The notes beneath the pieces were generated by a model. That model was not told the DNA's origin and searched no databases. It was given only the letters and a program-made list of their open reading frames with translations. Positions 48,942-49,020 of a stretch of 49,020 nucleotides of DNA are shown here, one piece after another. Origin of the DNA: Crocinitomicaceae bacterium (GTDB lineage Bacteria; Bacteroidota; Bacteroidia; Flavobacteriales_G; Salibacteraceae); contig PAJI01000013.1 of assembly GCA_002705995.1 (NCBI GenBank), positions 123,449 to 172,468 on the forward strand, given 5' to 3'. A program made the translations under genes and the position numbers. Position 1 is the stretch's first letter. Each line of letters begins with the position of its first letter.

Positions 48942-49020
48942 TGGAGCCGGAGGGATTCGAACCCTCGTCCAAACAGGGAAACCCCATGCCTTCTACAAGC
49001 TTAGTCTCCGTAAATTTTTC
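48942..49020 (-). ncRNA. ssrA: tmRNA (ssrA), 3' end, cut by window edge
   Basis: Read on the minus strand the sequence contains GGAGACTAAGCTTGTAGAAG, then GGACGAGGGTTCGAATCCCTC (tRNA-like T-arm with GTTCGAATC) and the acceptor end CGGCTCCA, the standard 3' half of tmRNA. The discriminator A is at 48942, then C and T-T, so CCA is not fully encoded, acceptable in Bacteroidetes. The 5' half, tag ORF and acceptor 5' strand lie beyond the window. tmRNA rescues stalled ribosomes. Its 3' end is a common integration site, so this marks the right end (attR or attL) of the prophage. Confidence 0.85.

Overview
The window is most of a temperate, contractile-tailed (myovirus-type) prophage in an AT-rich member of the Bacteroidetes. 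The host assignment rests on promoter matches to the Bacteroidetes -33/-7 consensus (TTTG or TTG, 19-20 nt, TAnnTTTG), AT-rich start regions mostly without Shine-Dalgarno sites, and the 3' end of a tmRNA gene (ssrA) on the minus strand at the right edge. Every protein gene called is on the plus strand. The prophage ends against the 3' end of ssrA, a classic attachment site for tyrosine-recombinase elements. The integrase, lysogeny repressor, replication genes and a recognisable endolysin are not in the window.

Left part (1-11.8 kb) is the early, DNA-metabolism region: the C-terminal part of a cytosine-C5 methyltransferase; small unknown genes; an SNF2-type ATPase, a GNAT-like protein, a PAPS-reductase-like PP-loop protein (IbrA/DUF3440) and a ParB-like protein (IbrB) in one overlapping block; a candidate small terminase subunit; a two-TM membrane protein; and an 834-aa SNF2 helicase/DNA methyltransferase fusion. 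Two promoters share a GGTAG-N6-CTACC operator-like palindrome. Six transcription units in the whole window begin with the same unusual leader: a short hairpin followed by two copies of CTCAAYTAT just before the start codon.

Middle part (11.8-17.7 kb) is accessory. Three attC-like stem-loops (about 11852-11976, 12196-12288, 15403-15499) and a degenerate fourth (from 15746) partition it like integron gene cassettes. The first 9-10 bases of each cassette are the reverse complement of the bases just before its own downstream stem-loop, which is the hallmark of attC cassettes. Two are single small-ORF cassettes. One is about 3.2 kb and holds nine small phage-like genes. No integron integrase is visible. 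An intergenic stretch of about 830 bp follows, with a minus-strand terminator, then a DNA-binding-type protein (integrase-repeat plus NUMOD4-like).

Right part (17.8-46.7 kb) is the late operon in canonical order: large terminase, portal-MuF fusion, protease-scaffold, decoration protein, major capsid, a lipoprotein that looks like a moron, head-tail connectors, tail sheath, tail tube, tail assembly chaperone with a -1 frameshift extension, tape measure, CIS-tube/LysM baseplate proteins, gp27-like hub, gp5-like spike, gp25, baseplate J, gpI-like protein, tail fibres and holin. Most larger gaps in this operon hold a strong hairpin just before the next start codon. A separate unit with an early-type leader encodes a HARP-type SNF2 helicase, followed by GTACCCC repeats and ssrA.
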